A stretch of DNA of 14,472 bases, taken from contig CAYZWU010000086.1 of the NCBI GenBank assembly GCA_964482235.1, forward strand, positions 1 to 14,472, written 5' to 3'. Of the stretch, positions 1-6,662 are shown piece by piece. Position 1 is the first letter of the stretch. The number at the start of each line of letters is the position of its first letter. This stretch comes from CAYZWU01 sp964482235. Lineage in GTDB: Bacteria > Planctomycetota > B15-G4 > CAYZWU01. Under the pieces are notes generated by a model, which saw only the letters and a list, made by a program, of their open reading frames with translations, had not been told where the DNA came from and did not search any database. A program made the translations under genes and the position numbers.

Positions 1-1
1 A

Positions 2-78
2 TGGCACGCCCGGAGGGACTCGAACCCCCGACCCTCGGATTAGAAATCCGATGCTCTATCCGGCTGAGCTACGGGCGC
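2..78 (-). tRNA. tRNA-Arg (anticodon UCU)
   Basis: The minus strand folds into a full cloverleaf. A 7-bp acceptor stem begins GCGCCCG and pairs with CGGGCGT, with a G-U first pair. The D arm is GCTC/GAGC, and the anticodon stem TCGGA/TCCGA encloses the loop TTTCTAA. The T arm is GGGGG/CCCTC (with one G-U-type pair) around TTCGAGT. Loop positions 34-36 read TCT, so it decodes AGA (and possibly AGG) as arginine. The discriminator is G and the 3' CCA is encoded (plus-strand positions 2-4), so CCA need not be added after transcription. It diverges from the HEAT-repeat gene. Confidence 0.96.
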
Positions 79-89
79 GAATGGAGCGT

Positions 90-118
90 ACTATAGCGAT
101 CATCGCCGCTCTTGTGGA
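90..118 (-). promoter_or_regulatory. Putative sigma70-type promoter of tRNA-Arg
   Basis: On the minus strand, TCCACA (113-118; 4 of 6 to TTGACA) and TATAGT (90-95; 5 of 6 to TATAAT) are 17 bp apart. The -10 box ends 11 bases before the mature tRNA 5' end, which fits a short leader. It is supported only by consensus match and position. Confidence 0.55.
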
Positions 119-353
119 ACAGAAATTCCATACCGAGGCTGGAATTGTGAATTCCGTTACCTGCGTGAAACGCGATGGGAACCGCAGGGAATGGCCCTTT
201 CTCGATTCGTGACCTCAGAAGAGACCGATTTTGTTGCCTCATGGTAACTTCCTTCCTGGGAAGATGTTCTGTTCTCAATAAAAAAATCTCAAGAATCGCC
301 GTTACGGCGTGCCCTTTGCTTTTCCTCCTCGCGTCACGGGCAACCGCTCACTT

Positions 354-361
354 GAGGAGGT
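354..361 (+). promoter_or_regulatory. Shine-Dalgarno site fixing the HEAT-protein start
   Basis: GAGGAGGT lies 4 bases before the ATG at 366. It decides between this ATG and an in-frame upstream ATG at 309, which has no such site and would place a long polar stretch ahead of the signal peptide. Confidence 0.8.
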
Positions 362-365
362 CGAG

Positions 366-2306
366 ATGGACAGGAATGGAAGAAAGAGAAGTAGCCTGAT
401 CCTCATCGCAGCCGCGGCAGCGCTGCTCTTGCTATTATCAGGCCACGCCTTCGGCCACGGCGGACAGTACCGCGGCCCTGGCGAGTTTCAGCCGCCCAAC
501 ACGGGCGATCAGGGGAGCAACGGCACGTCCGGCACCGCTTCCGGCCCGGCCGGACCGCAAGGCCCCAGCGTGGCCAGCCCCGGCGGCAGCCAGGGGATGC
601 GGACGAATCGGCGCGGCGGTGCCGGCGGCCTCCAGCGCAAGAGATGGAGCGCCAGCCAGGGTTTCGAGCGGTGGGAGTTCTGGTGGGAGTACAACAAGGA
701 CACCTACCTCAACCTGAAGCAGAAGCTGTTCGGCGACGACAAGGTCAAGGGCACGGCCAGCTTCTTCGTGGGCCGCCGCCCCAAGGGCAGCTACCGCACC
801 TCCATGCGGGCCACGCCGGAGATCGTCAAGAAGAGCATCCTGCCCTACCTCGAGTCGGCCCTGGCGCTCGACCACCCCGACGTGCTCGATTCGTCGGTCC
901 TGGCGATCGCCCGCGTCACCGAGGTCGACGACGCGCCCCTGGTGATCGAGAAGATCAGGAGCCAGCTTTCATCCAAGCACAAGTCGGTCCGCCAGTCGGC
1001 CTGCCTCTCGCTCGGCGTGCTCGGTTCGCCGGCCGCGATCCAGACCTGCTTCGACCTGATGACCGACAGCCTGGAAGGCCGCAAGCTCGTTGCCCGGAGC
1101 GAGGTCCCGAAGATGGTCCGCGCCTTCGCCGCCCTCTCCCTCGGCCTGATCGGCTCGGGTGAGACGTGGGAGAAGCTCAGGCTCGTGATCGAGAGGGAAG
1201 ATCCCAAGACGCAGAAGGACCTGATCGCCTGCGCCATCACCGCCCTCGGCCTGATGGGCGAAACGGAAAAGAAGGACGAGATCGTCGACTTCCTCACCCT
1301 GCTGCTCGAGACCACGAAGATGGACAGCTTCCTGAGGGCCAACATCCCCGTGGCGCTCGGCAAGCTCGGCGACTCCTCGGCCCTTTCCACCCTCGTCCGC
1401 CTGTTCGAGGAGAAGGACCAGAACGAGTGGATCCGCCAGTCGTGCGTCATCGCCTTCGGACAGCTGGCCGACTTCGGCTCGAACGAGAGAGTGGTGAAGA
1501 ACCTCATGGCCTACGCAGCCAAGGGCAAGGAGGTCCAGGCGCGGCACCTCAGCTTCATCGCCCTGGCGGAGATCGCGGCCCGCGATCCGAACTTCAAGGA
1601 GAACTGGAAAAGGCACGCCGAGCTGGCCTCGTTCTTCATCAAGGAGATCATGAAGCCCACCCGGCCGAGCCACGGTTCCTGGGCTTCCCTTGCCGCCGCG
1701 CTCCACGCCATGCCTCACGACACCTTGCAGTGGCAGGTCGTCCAGACGGTGCGCGACAAGTTCATGGATACGAAGAATCCTTCGCACAAGGCGGCCTACG
1801 CCATCGCGCTCGGCCTTCTGAACGCGCAGGGCACGGGGGGCATGCTTCACAGGGAGCTCGACTCCACCCGGGACAAGGCCCTCCAGGGATATCTCTGCGT
1901 CGGACTCGGGCTGATGAAGTGGACCGGCGCGGCGGACAGGATTCGCGTTTTCGCCTCCAGCGAGACGGTCGTCTTCCTGAGGCTCCAGGCCGCCGTCGCC
2001 CTCGGGCTGATGGGCGATCCGAAGGCCGTGGATGTGCTCGTCGAGGCGCTGCAGAACGGCCAGACGCTCCACATCGTCTCCTCGGCGGCGCGGGCGCTGG
2101 GGCAGATCGCCGATGTGAGCGCCGTCGAACCCCTTGCCGCCATCGTGGCGGACGAGAACGGCGAGGATCAGTCCAAGGCCTTCGCCGTGGTGGCGCTCGG
2201 CATCATCGGCGAGAAGACCGATCTGCCCTGGAACGCCTCCATTTCGCGGAACTGCAACTACTTTGCCACGGGATCAGCCCTCAGGGAGGTGCTTGACATC
2301 CTCTGA
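366..2306 (+). CDS. Secreted HEAT-repeat protein
   Basis: A 646-residue protein. Residues 1-30 are a signal peptide: a basic N-region (MDRNGRKRSS), a run of Ile/Ala/Leu, then SGHAFG. A low-complexity Gly/Pro/Gln/Ser linker follows (about 31-90), with a basic patch (NRR, QRKR). Next comes a Trp-rich block, RWEFWWEYNKD, around 102-112. From about 150 to 630 the sequence is serial paired helices of HEAT type, with recurring ALGLxG and ALGxLGD turns (for example LSLGVLGSPAA, ALGLMGETEK, ALGKLGDSSA, ALGLMGDPKA, ALGQIADVSA). HEAT arrays form solenoids that bind proteins, so an extracytoplasmic scaffold or adaptor role is inferred; no catalytic motif is seen. It is transcribed alone, diverging from the tRNA and ending at a hairpin terminator. 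No convincing promoter is visible in 120-350. Confidence 0.88.
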   Translation: MDRNGRKRSSLILIAAAAALLLLLSGHAFGHGGQYRGPGEFQPPNTGDQGSNGTSGTASGPAGPQGPSVASPGGSQGMRTNRRGGAGGLQRKRWSASQGFERWEFWWEYNKDTYLNLKQKLFGDDKVKGTASFFVGRRPKGSYRTSMRATPEIVKKSILPYLESALALDHPDVLDSSVLAIARVTEVDDAPLVIEKIRSQLSSKHKSVRQSACLSLGVLGSPAAIQTCFDLMTDSLEGRKLVARSEVPKMVRAFAALSLGLIGSGETWEKLRLVIEREDPKTQKDLIACAITALGLMGETEKKDEIVDFLTLLLETTKMDSFLRANIPVALGKLGDSSALSTLVRLFEEKDQNEWIRQSCVIAFGQLADFGSNERVVKNLMAYAAKGKEVQARHLSFIALAEIAARDPNFKENWKRHAELASFFIKEIMKPTRPSHGSWASLAAALHAMPHDTLQWQVVQTVRDKFMDTKNPSHKAAYAIALGLLNAQGTGGMLHRELDSTRDKALQGYLCVGLGLMKWTGAADRIRVFASSETVVFLRLQAAVALGLMGDPKAVDVLVEALQNGQTLHIVSSAARALGQIADVSAVEPLAAIVADENGEDQSKAFAVVALGIIGEKTDLPWNASISRNCNYFATGSALREVLDIL

Positions 2307-2339
2307 TACCGTAGTAGCTCTGTCCGATCCTCAGTGGTT

Positions 2340-2372
2340 CAGCGCGCCATTCGTGTGGCGCGCTGTCCTTTT
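2340..2372 (+). terminator. Intrinsic terminator after the HEAT-repeat gene
   Basis: CAGCGCGCC pairs perfectly with GGCGCGCTG (9 bp, 8-base loop), followed within four bases by TTTT on the plus strand. It starts 34 bases after the stop codon. The same stem is downstream of the corrinoid gene on the minus strand, but that side has no T-run, so it serves the plus-strand gene best. The T-run is short, so termination strength is uncertain. Confidence 0.6.
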
Positions 2373-2379
2373 GGCGGGA

Positions 2380-3021
2380 TCATTTCCCCTCGACGGCGCT
2401 CAAGGCGAACCGGACGCCGTCCATGGCCGTCTTGCCGTAGAAGTCGCAGCCGGTCCTCTCGCTCACCAGATTCGAGGCCGCCGCGCCGCCCAGCATGATC
2501 GGCAGGCCCCGGCGAAGCCCGGCCTCCTCGATCGCGTCCACAGTGGCCGTCACGGCGCCGTAGCAGGTCGTCAGCAGAATGCTCATCCCGACGACAACGG
2601 GGCTGTTCTCGCGAACGGCGTCCACGAACCGCTGGGGAGGCACGTCGATGCCGAGGTCGATCACGTCGAAGCCGTTCCCGCGAAGCATCGAGACCACGAT
2701 GTCCTTCCCGATGTCGTGCACGTCGTTCTGCACCGAGCCGATCACTGCGCGTCCCATGGGCGCGGTCTCGTCCTGACCCGGTTCCAACAAGGGCGCGAGC
2801 TCGGCCGTGATCTTCTTCATCAGGTCGCCGGCGAAGATGAGCTCGGGGATGAAGCAGTCGCCCCGCTCGAACCGGTCGCCCAGCTCGGCCATGCCGCCGT
2901 TGCACTCGGCAATGATCGACTCGGCCGGCACGTTGTCAACGATCCGCTTCCTGACCAGGTCGAGAGCCTCCTGTTCGAGACATCGGGCCACCGCTGCGGC
3001 CAGGTCCAATTCCGCGCCCAT
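2380..3021 (-). CDS. Corrinoid (B12-binding) methyl-carrier protein, MtaC/MtbC-like
   Basis: A 213-residue cytoplasmic protein with the layout of corrinoid shuttle proteins in one-carbon methyl transfer. The helical cap domain (about 5-85) contains the family-typical stretch GDRFERGDCFIPELIFAGD. A Rossmann-type B12-binding domain follows (about 90-211). It holds D100-V-H102-D-I-G105, where the His is the expected lower cobalt ligand, then SILL (147-150) and the GG of MLGGAAAS (178-179). In this family the cobalt carries a methyl group between two methyltransferases. Length is normal (about 210-220). The start is supported by GAAGGAG 6 bases upstream, in the 13-base gap after the 56-residue gene, so it is the last gene of a three-gene operon led by a URO-D-family methyltransferase. 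No second methyltransferase or corrinoid activase (RamA type) is present in the window. Confidence 0.93.
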   Translation of the reverse strand: MGAELDLAAAVARCLEQEALDLVRKRIVDNVPAESIIAECNGGMAELGDRFERGDCFIPELIFAGDLMKKITAELAPLLEPGQDETAPMGRAVIGSVQNDVHDIGKDIVVSMLRGNGFDVIDLGIDVPPQRFVDAVRENSPVVVGMSILLTTCYGAVTATVDAIEEAGLRRGLPIMLGGAAASNLVSERTGCDFYGKTAMDGVRFALSAVEGK

Positions 3022-3034
3022 CGGATTCTCCTTC

Positions 3035-3205
3035 TCAGAACGAGACGAGGCAGTGCCAGATGTAGGTGTAGGCCAGCTCGTCCACCTCTTCCCAGACCCT
3101 CTTCACGATCTCCTCGTCGCCCTTGATCTCGGCGATCTCGCGCGCCTTCTCCTCGAAGGGGAAACAGACGCCCGGTCTCCTGGGCGATTCCTTTTTCTCG
3201 GTCAT
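3035..3205 (-). CDS. Small protein of unknown function (56 aa) in the corrinoid operon
   Basis: The ATG at 3205 follows GAAGGAG with normal spacing. The frame runs 56 codons to TGA at 3035, and the next gene's ribosome-binding site directly follows that stop. The protein starts MTEKKESPRR, has a charged, helix-prone middle (FEEKAREIAEIKGDEEIV), then KRVWEEVDELAY and an aromatic tail TYIWHCLVSF. There is no signal peptide or long membrane segment. I do not recognise the family. Its place between the URO-D methyltransferase (22 bases upstream) and the corrinoid protein (13 bases downstream) suggests an accessory subunit or small regulator of that pair. The Cys/His in the tail could in principle bind metal, but this is speculation. 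Two good ribosome-binding sites and tight spacing make it likely to be real. Confidence 0.75.
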   Translation of the reverse strand: MTEKKESPRRPGVCFPFEEKAREIAEIKGDEEIVKRVWEEVDELAYTYIWHCLVSF

Positions 3206-3227
3206 GACGGCTGCTCCTTCGTCCTGG

Positions 3228-4412
3228 TCAATAGACTCCGTACTCCCGTGTGAACTCGGTCATGGCCCGGACGTTCTCCACGCGGGCGTCGTTCTGCATG
3301 ATGGCGCAGGCGTCCATGATGAAGCCGCCTTCCTTTGCCACCGAATCGATCACCTTCCTGCACCGGTCGCGCACCTCCTCCGGAGTGCCGAGAGCGAGGA
3401 CGTCGTTGGGGATCCCGCCGCTCAGGCAGAACTTTTCTCCCAGGGCCGCGTGGATCTCGTTGATGTCGCCCCTGTCGGCGTGGAAGACGATGCTCCCCTC
3501 GGGAAGGGTGGCCACGAGCCCGAGGTTCGCGTTCCAGTCGCCCTCGGCGTAGAAGAGGGTCTGGATCCCGTCGGCCCAGAGGGCCTCGATGATCTCCTTC
3601 AGCGTGGGCCAGTAGAAGCGCTCGAACTGCTCCGGCGAGAGGAAGGGCACGCAGCCGCGGTGCATCCAGAGACCGACGGGTACGTTCCTGTCCGGATCGG
3701 CGCCGCTCTTCGCCACGTGGAGGAGGTGGGGCATCAACGCTTCGCAGGCGGCCTGCACCTTGTCGGGCTGGCGGAACAGGTCGAAGCAGAGCCCCTTGTA
3801 GCCGCGGAGCTTGTCCGCGATGATGTCGAAAGGCGCCTTGAGGATCCCAGCCAGGGCCGACACGGTGCCCGACTCCCTGCGAAGGCGCTCGGCCTGCACG
3901 CCGAAGGACTGGAAGTAGCTGAGCATGGCCATCCCGCCCTTGAGGAAGGACAGGTTGTTGCGCGGCGTGACCACCTCGCCCTCGGCGCATACATCGCCGG
4001 ACACGCGGGGCAGCCAGACGTTGAAGAGGAAGCCGGTCGGGTCCTCGATCAGCTGGTCGTACTCGTCGGCGCGCATGTGGGCCTTCTCGTCGGGCGGCTC
4101 GATGTACTGGAAGCCGGTGTCGGGCGGGATCTGGATGCCCGGGGCGGCGTAGTACTCGAGCCCGATCGCCTGCGTCAGCCCTGTCCAGACGTAGACCATG
4201 TTGCCCACCGCGGCGTCCCAGTCGAAGTCCACGGCGCACCGGCGCGCCGCCTCGAATCCGATCTCGAAATCGTGCGTTACTTCCTGGGCGGTGAATCCGG
4301 CATACTTGGCCGCGAACTCGGCGACAAAGGGCCGGATCGGGATGCGATCGGGTTTCTCGTTCCTCAAGGCGGTCGTGTAGCGCTTCAGGCGTTCGGCATA
4401 GAGCTCTTCCAT
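3228..4412 (-). CDS. URO-D superfamily corrinoid methyltransferase (MtaA/CmuA-like)
   Basis: A 394-residue protein with the uroporphyrinogen decarboxylase-type barrel shared by cobalamin methyltransferases. Family marks are MHRGCVPFLSPEQFERFYWP (250-269), LFYAEGDW (286-293), the Asp of ADRGDINEI (312-320) and CLSGGIPNDVLALGTPEEV (329-347). True URO-D and MtaA-type enzymes usually show His-x-Cys where this has Y288-A-E290. His251, Glu290 and Cys329 are therefore candidate zinc ligands by position only. It probably moves a methyl group to or from the neighbouring corrinoid protein; methanol, methylamine, aryl methyl ethers and others are all possible substrates. The start is fixed by CGAGGAG a few bases upstream. 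It heads the operon and has its own promoter. A heme-pathway decarboxylase is unlikely because of the corrinoid neighbour and divergent motifs. Confidence 0.87.
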   Translation of the reverse strand: MEELYAERLKRYTTALRNEKPDRIPIRPFVAEFAAKYAGFTAQEVTHDFEIGFEAARRCAVDFDWDAAVGNMVYVWTGLTQAIGLEYYAAPGIQIPPDTGFQYIEPPDEKAHMRADEYDQLIEDPTGFLFNVWLPRVSGDVCAEGEVVTPRNNLSFLKGGMAMLSYFQSFGVQAERLRRESGTVSALAGILKAPFDIIADKLRGYKGLCFDLFRQPDKVQAACEALMPHLLHVAKSGADPDRNVPVGLWMHRGCVPFLSPEQFERFYWPTLKEIIEALWADGIQTLFYAEGDWNANLGLVATLPEGSIVFHADRGDINEIHAALGEKFCLSGGIPNDVLALGTPEEVRDRCRKVIDSVAKEGGFIMDACAIMQNDARVENVRAMTEFTREYGVY

Positions 4413-4433
4413 GGCGGCTCCTCGTTCGACAGG

Positions 4434-4456
4434 AAAAAGACGCCGTGCACGGGCGT
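4434..4456 (-). promoter_or_regulatory. Possible attenuator-like hairpin in the methyltransferase leader
   Basis: On the minus strand ACGCC and GGCGT form a 5-bp GC-rich stem with a 7-base loop, followed by CTTTTT. It lies between the predicted promoter and the ribosome-binding site, about 22 bases before the ATG. The stem is short, and no anti-terminator or ligand-binding domain is evident. The leader is too short for a cobalamin riboswitch. Confidence 0.3.
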
Positions 4457-4494
4457 ACCGGTCCGGGCCGATGTCTCCTGCGGGATCAGGGTGT

Positions 4495-4522
4495 AGTATG
4501 CCAGACAGGGTGGGTGTGTCAA
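4495..4522 (-). promoter_or_regulatory. Putative sigma70-type promoter of the methyltransferase operon
   Basis: On the minus strand a perfect TTGACA (4517-4522) is followed after 16 bp by CATACT (4495-4500; 4 of 6 to TATAAT). Transcription would start near 4488, giving a leader of about 75 bases before the URO-D-family ATG. It lies 52 bp beyond the aspartase stop codon, so the methyltransferase operon can be read independently of that gene. Confidence 0.6.
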
Positions 4523-4573
4523 CGAAGCGGGAGCGGAGCCGGCGAGAAACGGACGGCCGTCGATCCCCCCCGA

Positions 4574-6424
4574 CTAAACCATGTTCTCCGGCGCCAGGAG
4601 CTCGTCGAGCTTCTTCTTTGTGAGCAGCTTCTTCTCGAGCACCAGTTCGTAGACGCCGCGCCCCGTGGTCAAGGCCTCGCTGGCCAGGCTGGTGCACTTC
4701 TCGTAGCCGAGGACGGGATTGAGGGCGGTCACCAGGCCGATGCTGTTCTCCACCATGGCCCGGCACTCCTCCTCGTTGGCCGTGATGCCGTCCACGCAGC
4801 GGTGCTTCAGCGTGGCCATGCCGTTCTTCAGCATCTCGATCGACTCGAAGAGGCTCTGGGCGATGACCGGCTCCATCACGTTCAGCTCGAGCTGGCCCGC
4901 CTCTGCTGCCAGCGTCACGGTCAGGTCGTTGCCGATCACCTTGAAGGCGATCTGGTTGACCACCTCGGGGATCACGGGATTGACCTTTCCCGGCATGATC
5001 GACGATCCGGGCTGCATGGCCGGGAGGTTGATCTCGTTGATGCCGGCGCGCGGGCCCGACGAGAGGAGGCGCAGGTCGTTCGAGATCTTGGAGAGCTTCA
5101 CCGCCAGCCTCTTGATCGCCGACGAGAACATCACGAAAGCGCCGGTGTCCTGCGTGGCTTCCACCAGGTTCTCCGCCAGGCGGACGTCGAGCCCGGTGAT
5201 CTTCTTCAGATGAGCGATCACCTTCTCCGAGTAGCCGGGCACGGCGTTGATCCCCGTGCCGATCGCCGTGCCGCCCATGTTGACCTCGAGGAAGAGGGCC
5301 GCGTTCTGACCGAGCCGCTCGATCTCCTCGTCGAGGGTGGCTGCGTAGGAGCCGAAGACCTGGCCGAGCGTCATGGGCACCGCGTCCTGGAGCTGCGTGC
5401 GCCCCATCTTGATCACCCCGGCAAACTCCTCCGCCTTGGCCTCGAAGGAAACCTTGAGCTGGCGAAGGATGTCGACGAGCTTCCCGTTGCCCCGGATGAG
5501 TGCGATCTTCAGCGCCGTGGGGTAGGTGTCGTTCGTCGACTGGGAGAGGTTGACATGGTTGTTCGGGTGGCAGATCCGGTACTCGCCGCGCTCGTACCCG
5601 AGGATCTCGATCGCCCTGTTGGCGATGACCTCGTTGGCGTTCATGTTCGACGACGTGCCCGCGCCTCCCTGGATCAGGTCGACGACGAAGTGGGTGCTCA
5701 GCTTTCCGTTGATGATCTCGCGACACGCCTGGACGATCGCATCGGCCAGGGGCTTCGACAGCAGACCGAGCTCCTGGTTCGCCCGGGCCGCCGCCATCTT
5801 CACCATGGCGAGCGAGGCGACCAGGTCGGGGAAGTGCATCAGGGAGATGCCGCTGATGTTGAAGTTCTCCCGGGCCCTGAGGGTCTGGATGCCGTAATAC
5901 CACTCGTGCTCGACCTTGCGGTCGCCGAGCAGGTCGTGCTCCGTCCGCGTACGGCCCGAGGCGCTGAGCCCCGTCTCGTTCGCCACGCGCGTGCTGGCGT
6001 GGCGCATCCTCATGGAGATGACGCTGGCCAGGCGGGCCAGCATCTTCATCACGAGGGATGGTTTCTCCTCGCAGAGCTTGCTGAATCGGTCGCGGCTGAT
6101 GGAGAGGAGGGCGGAAGGCAGGAGCGTTCGCGCTGAGGTGGAGTGGGGATAGTCGTCCATCAACGCGCCCTCCCCGAGGAAATCGCACTCCCCGAAGAAG
6201 GCGAGGCGCTTCTCCTCGCCGAAGGGCGTCTTCTTGAAGAGCTCGATCTCTCCCGACCGGATGATGTAGAGCCGTTTCCGCGGACTGTTCTCTTCGAAGA
6301 GAAGCCTGTCCGGCCCATGTTCCTCCGTCTCGACGTGGCGGGCGAAGAGTTCGAGCTCCCCGCTGTCGAGGTCCTTGAAGAGCTCGACGCGCCCGAGGAA
6401 ATCGATGATCGCTGCTCTGTCCAT
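4574..6424 (-). CDS. aspA: Aspartate ammonia-lyase with N-terminal cyclic-nucleotide-binding-like domain
   Basis: A 616-residue two-domain cytoplasmic protein. Residues 11-130 have the CRP/PKA-type fold: ELFKDLDSGELELFARH, LYIIRSGEIELF, FFGECDFLGEGALMDD, then a C-helix. At the phosphate-binding cassette the sequence is GEGALMDDYPHSTSAR (84-99), so His94 sits where cNMP binders have the cyclic-phosphate Arg. Residues 160-616 are a full-length aspartase (E. coli AspA has 478 residues): DLLGDRKV, STNDTYPTA (296-304), GRTQLQDAVPMTLGQ and the signature GSSIMPGKVNP (473-483), with Ser474 as likely catalytic base. It converts L-aspartate to fumarate plus ammonium. The start at 6424 is chosen for GGGAGG 7 bases upstream; an in-frame ATG at 6478 lacks a site. 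The enzyme half resembles aspartase more than fumarase. The sensor half may have lost or changed its ligand. No terminator is visible after the stop. Confidence 0.93.
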   Translation of the reverse strand: MDRAAIIDFLGRVELFKDLDSGELELFARHVETEEHGPDRLLFEENSPRKRLYIIRSGEIELFKKTPFGEEKRLAFFGECDFLGEGALMDDYPHSTSARTLLPSALLSISRDRFSKLCEEKPSLVMKMLARLASVISMRMRHASTRVANETGLSASGRTRTEHDLLGDRKVEHEWYYGIQTLRARENFNISGISLMHFPDLVASLAMVKMAAARANQELGLLSKPLADAIVQACREIINGKLSTHFVVDLIQGGAGTSSNMNANEVIANRAIEILGYERGEYRICHPNNHVNLSQSTNDTYPTALKIALIRGNGKLVDILRQLKVSFEAKAEEFAGVIKMGRTQLQDAVPMTLGQVFGSYAATLDEEIERLGQNAALFLEVNMGGTAIGTGINAVPGYSEKVIAHLKKITGLDVRLAENLVEATQDTGAFVMFSSAIKRLAVKLSKISNDLRLLSSGPRAGINEINLPAMQPGSSIMPGKVNPVIPEVVNQIAFKVIGNDLTVTLAAEAGQLELNVMEPVIAQSLFESIEMLKNGMATLKHRCVDGITANEEECRAMVENSIGLVTALNPVLGYEKCTSLASEALTTGRGVYELVLEKKLLTKKKLDELLAPENMV

Positions 6425-6431
6425 TGACCTG

Positions 6432-6437
6432 CCTCCC
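6432..6437 (-). promoter_or_regulatory. Shine-Dalgarno site fixing the aspartase-fusion start
   Basis: GGGAGG on the minus strand lies 7 bases before the ATG at 6424. It favours that start over the in-frame ATG at 6478, which would add 18 residues that are not part of the sensor domain. Confidence 0.7.
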
Positions 6438-6454
6438 GGACTCCGTGATTCAAG

Positions 6455-6484
6455 TTCATAGAGGCGACATTCTGCCACTGTCCG
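6455..6484 (-). promoter_or_regulatory. Weak candidate promoter of the aspartase fusion
   Basis: CGGACA (6479-6484) and TATGAA (6455-6460) are 18 bp apart on the minus strand, each 4 of 6 to consensus, about 30 bases before the ATG. The upstream terminator at 6606-6644 implies that some promoter must lie in 6425-6605, and this is the best match seen there. Confidence 0.3.
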
Positions 6485-6605
6485 GTCCGCGGAGGGAAGG
6501 AAAAACGTCCTCTGGTGGGCGGGAAAACAAACACGCGCAACCGTGTATCGTCAGCTGCTCCATTTTTCTTGGGAGGAAGGGGCAAGAACGCCTGGAGAAC
6601 AAGCG

Positions 6606-6644
6606 AAAAAAAAAAGCCCCCCGGCCGGGAAAGCCGGGGGGCTT
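6606..6644 (-). terminator. Strong intrinsic terminator of the peptidase operon
   Basis: On the minus strand AAGCCCCCCGGC pairs perfectly with GCCGGGGGGCTT around a 7-base loop, followed by an uninterrupted run of ten T (6606-6615). It starts about 19 bases after the C1A peptidase stop. It is a textbook rho-independent terminator separating the peptidase operon from the aspartase gene. Confidence 0.95.
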
Positions 6645-6662
6645 GAGTTCACTATGGATCCG

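Noticed and set aside
2..78. tRNA-Arg as an attachment site for an integrated element
   Set aside because: No integrase, no duplicated tRNA 3' end and no atypical region follow within the window.
297..309. Hairpin CGCCG-TTA-CGGCG upstream of the HEAT gene
   Set aside because: Only 5 bp with a 3-base loop and no adjacent T-run on either strand; not convincing as a terminator or operator.
969..2072. A 367-codon minus-strand frame opposite the HEAT gene
   Set aside because: Repeat-like antisense of the HEAT array with no start signal or recognisable domain.
4413..4494. Cobalamin riboswitch ahead of the corrinoid operon
   Set aside because: The leader is only about 75 bases and no B12-box-like core is visible; B12 riboswitches are much longer.
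4445..6136. A 563-codon plus-strand frame opposite the aspartase fusion
   Set aside because: The residues (dense H/R/G/L/D/V, no domain) are the antisense shadow of a well-supported aspartase; no ribosome-binding site.
3228..6188. An open frame of 986 codons on the minus strand spanning the aspartase and the URO-D gene
   Set aside because: Only its last 394 codons (from 4412) are the methyltransferase. The upstream part is an out-of-frame reading of the aspartase gene, rich in Arg/Gly/Pro, as expected from GC-rich third positions.
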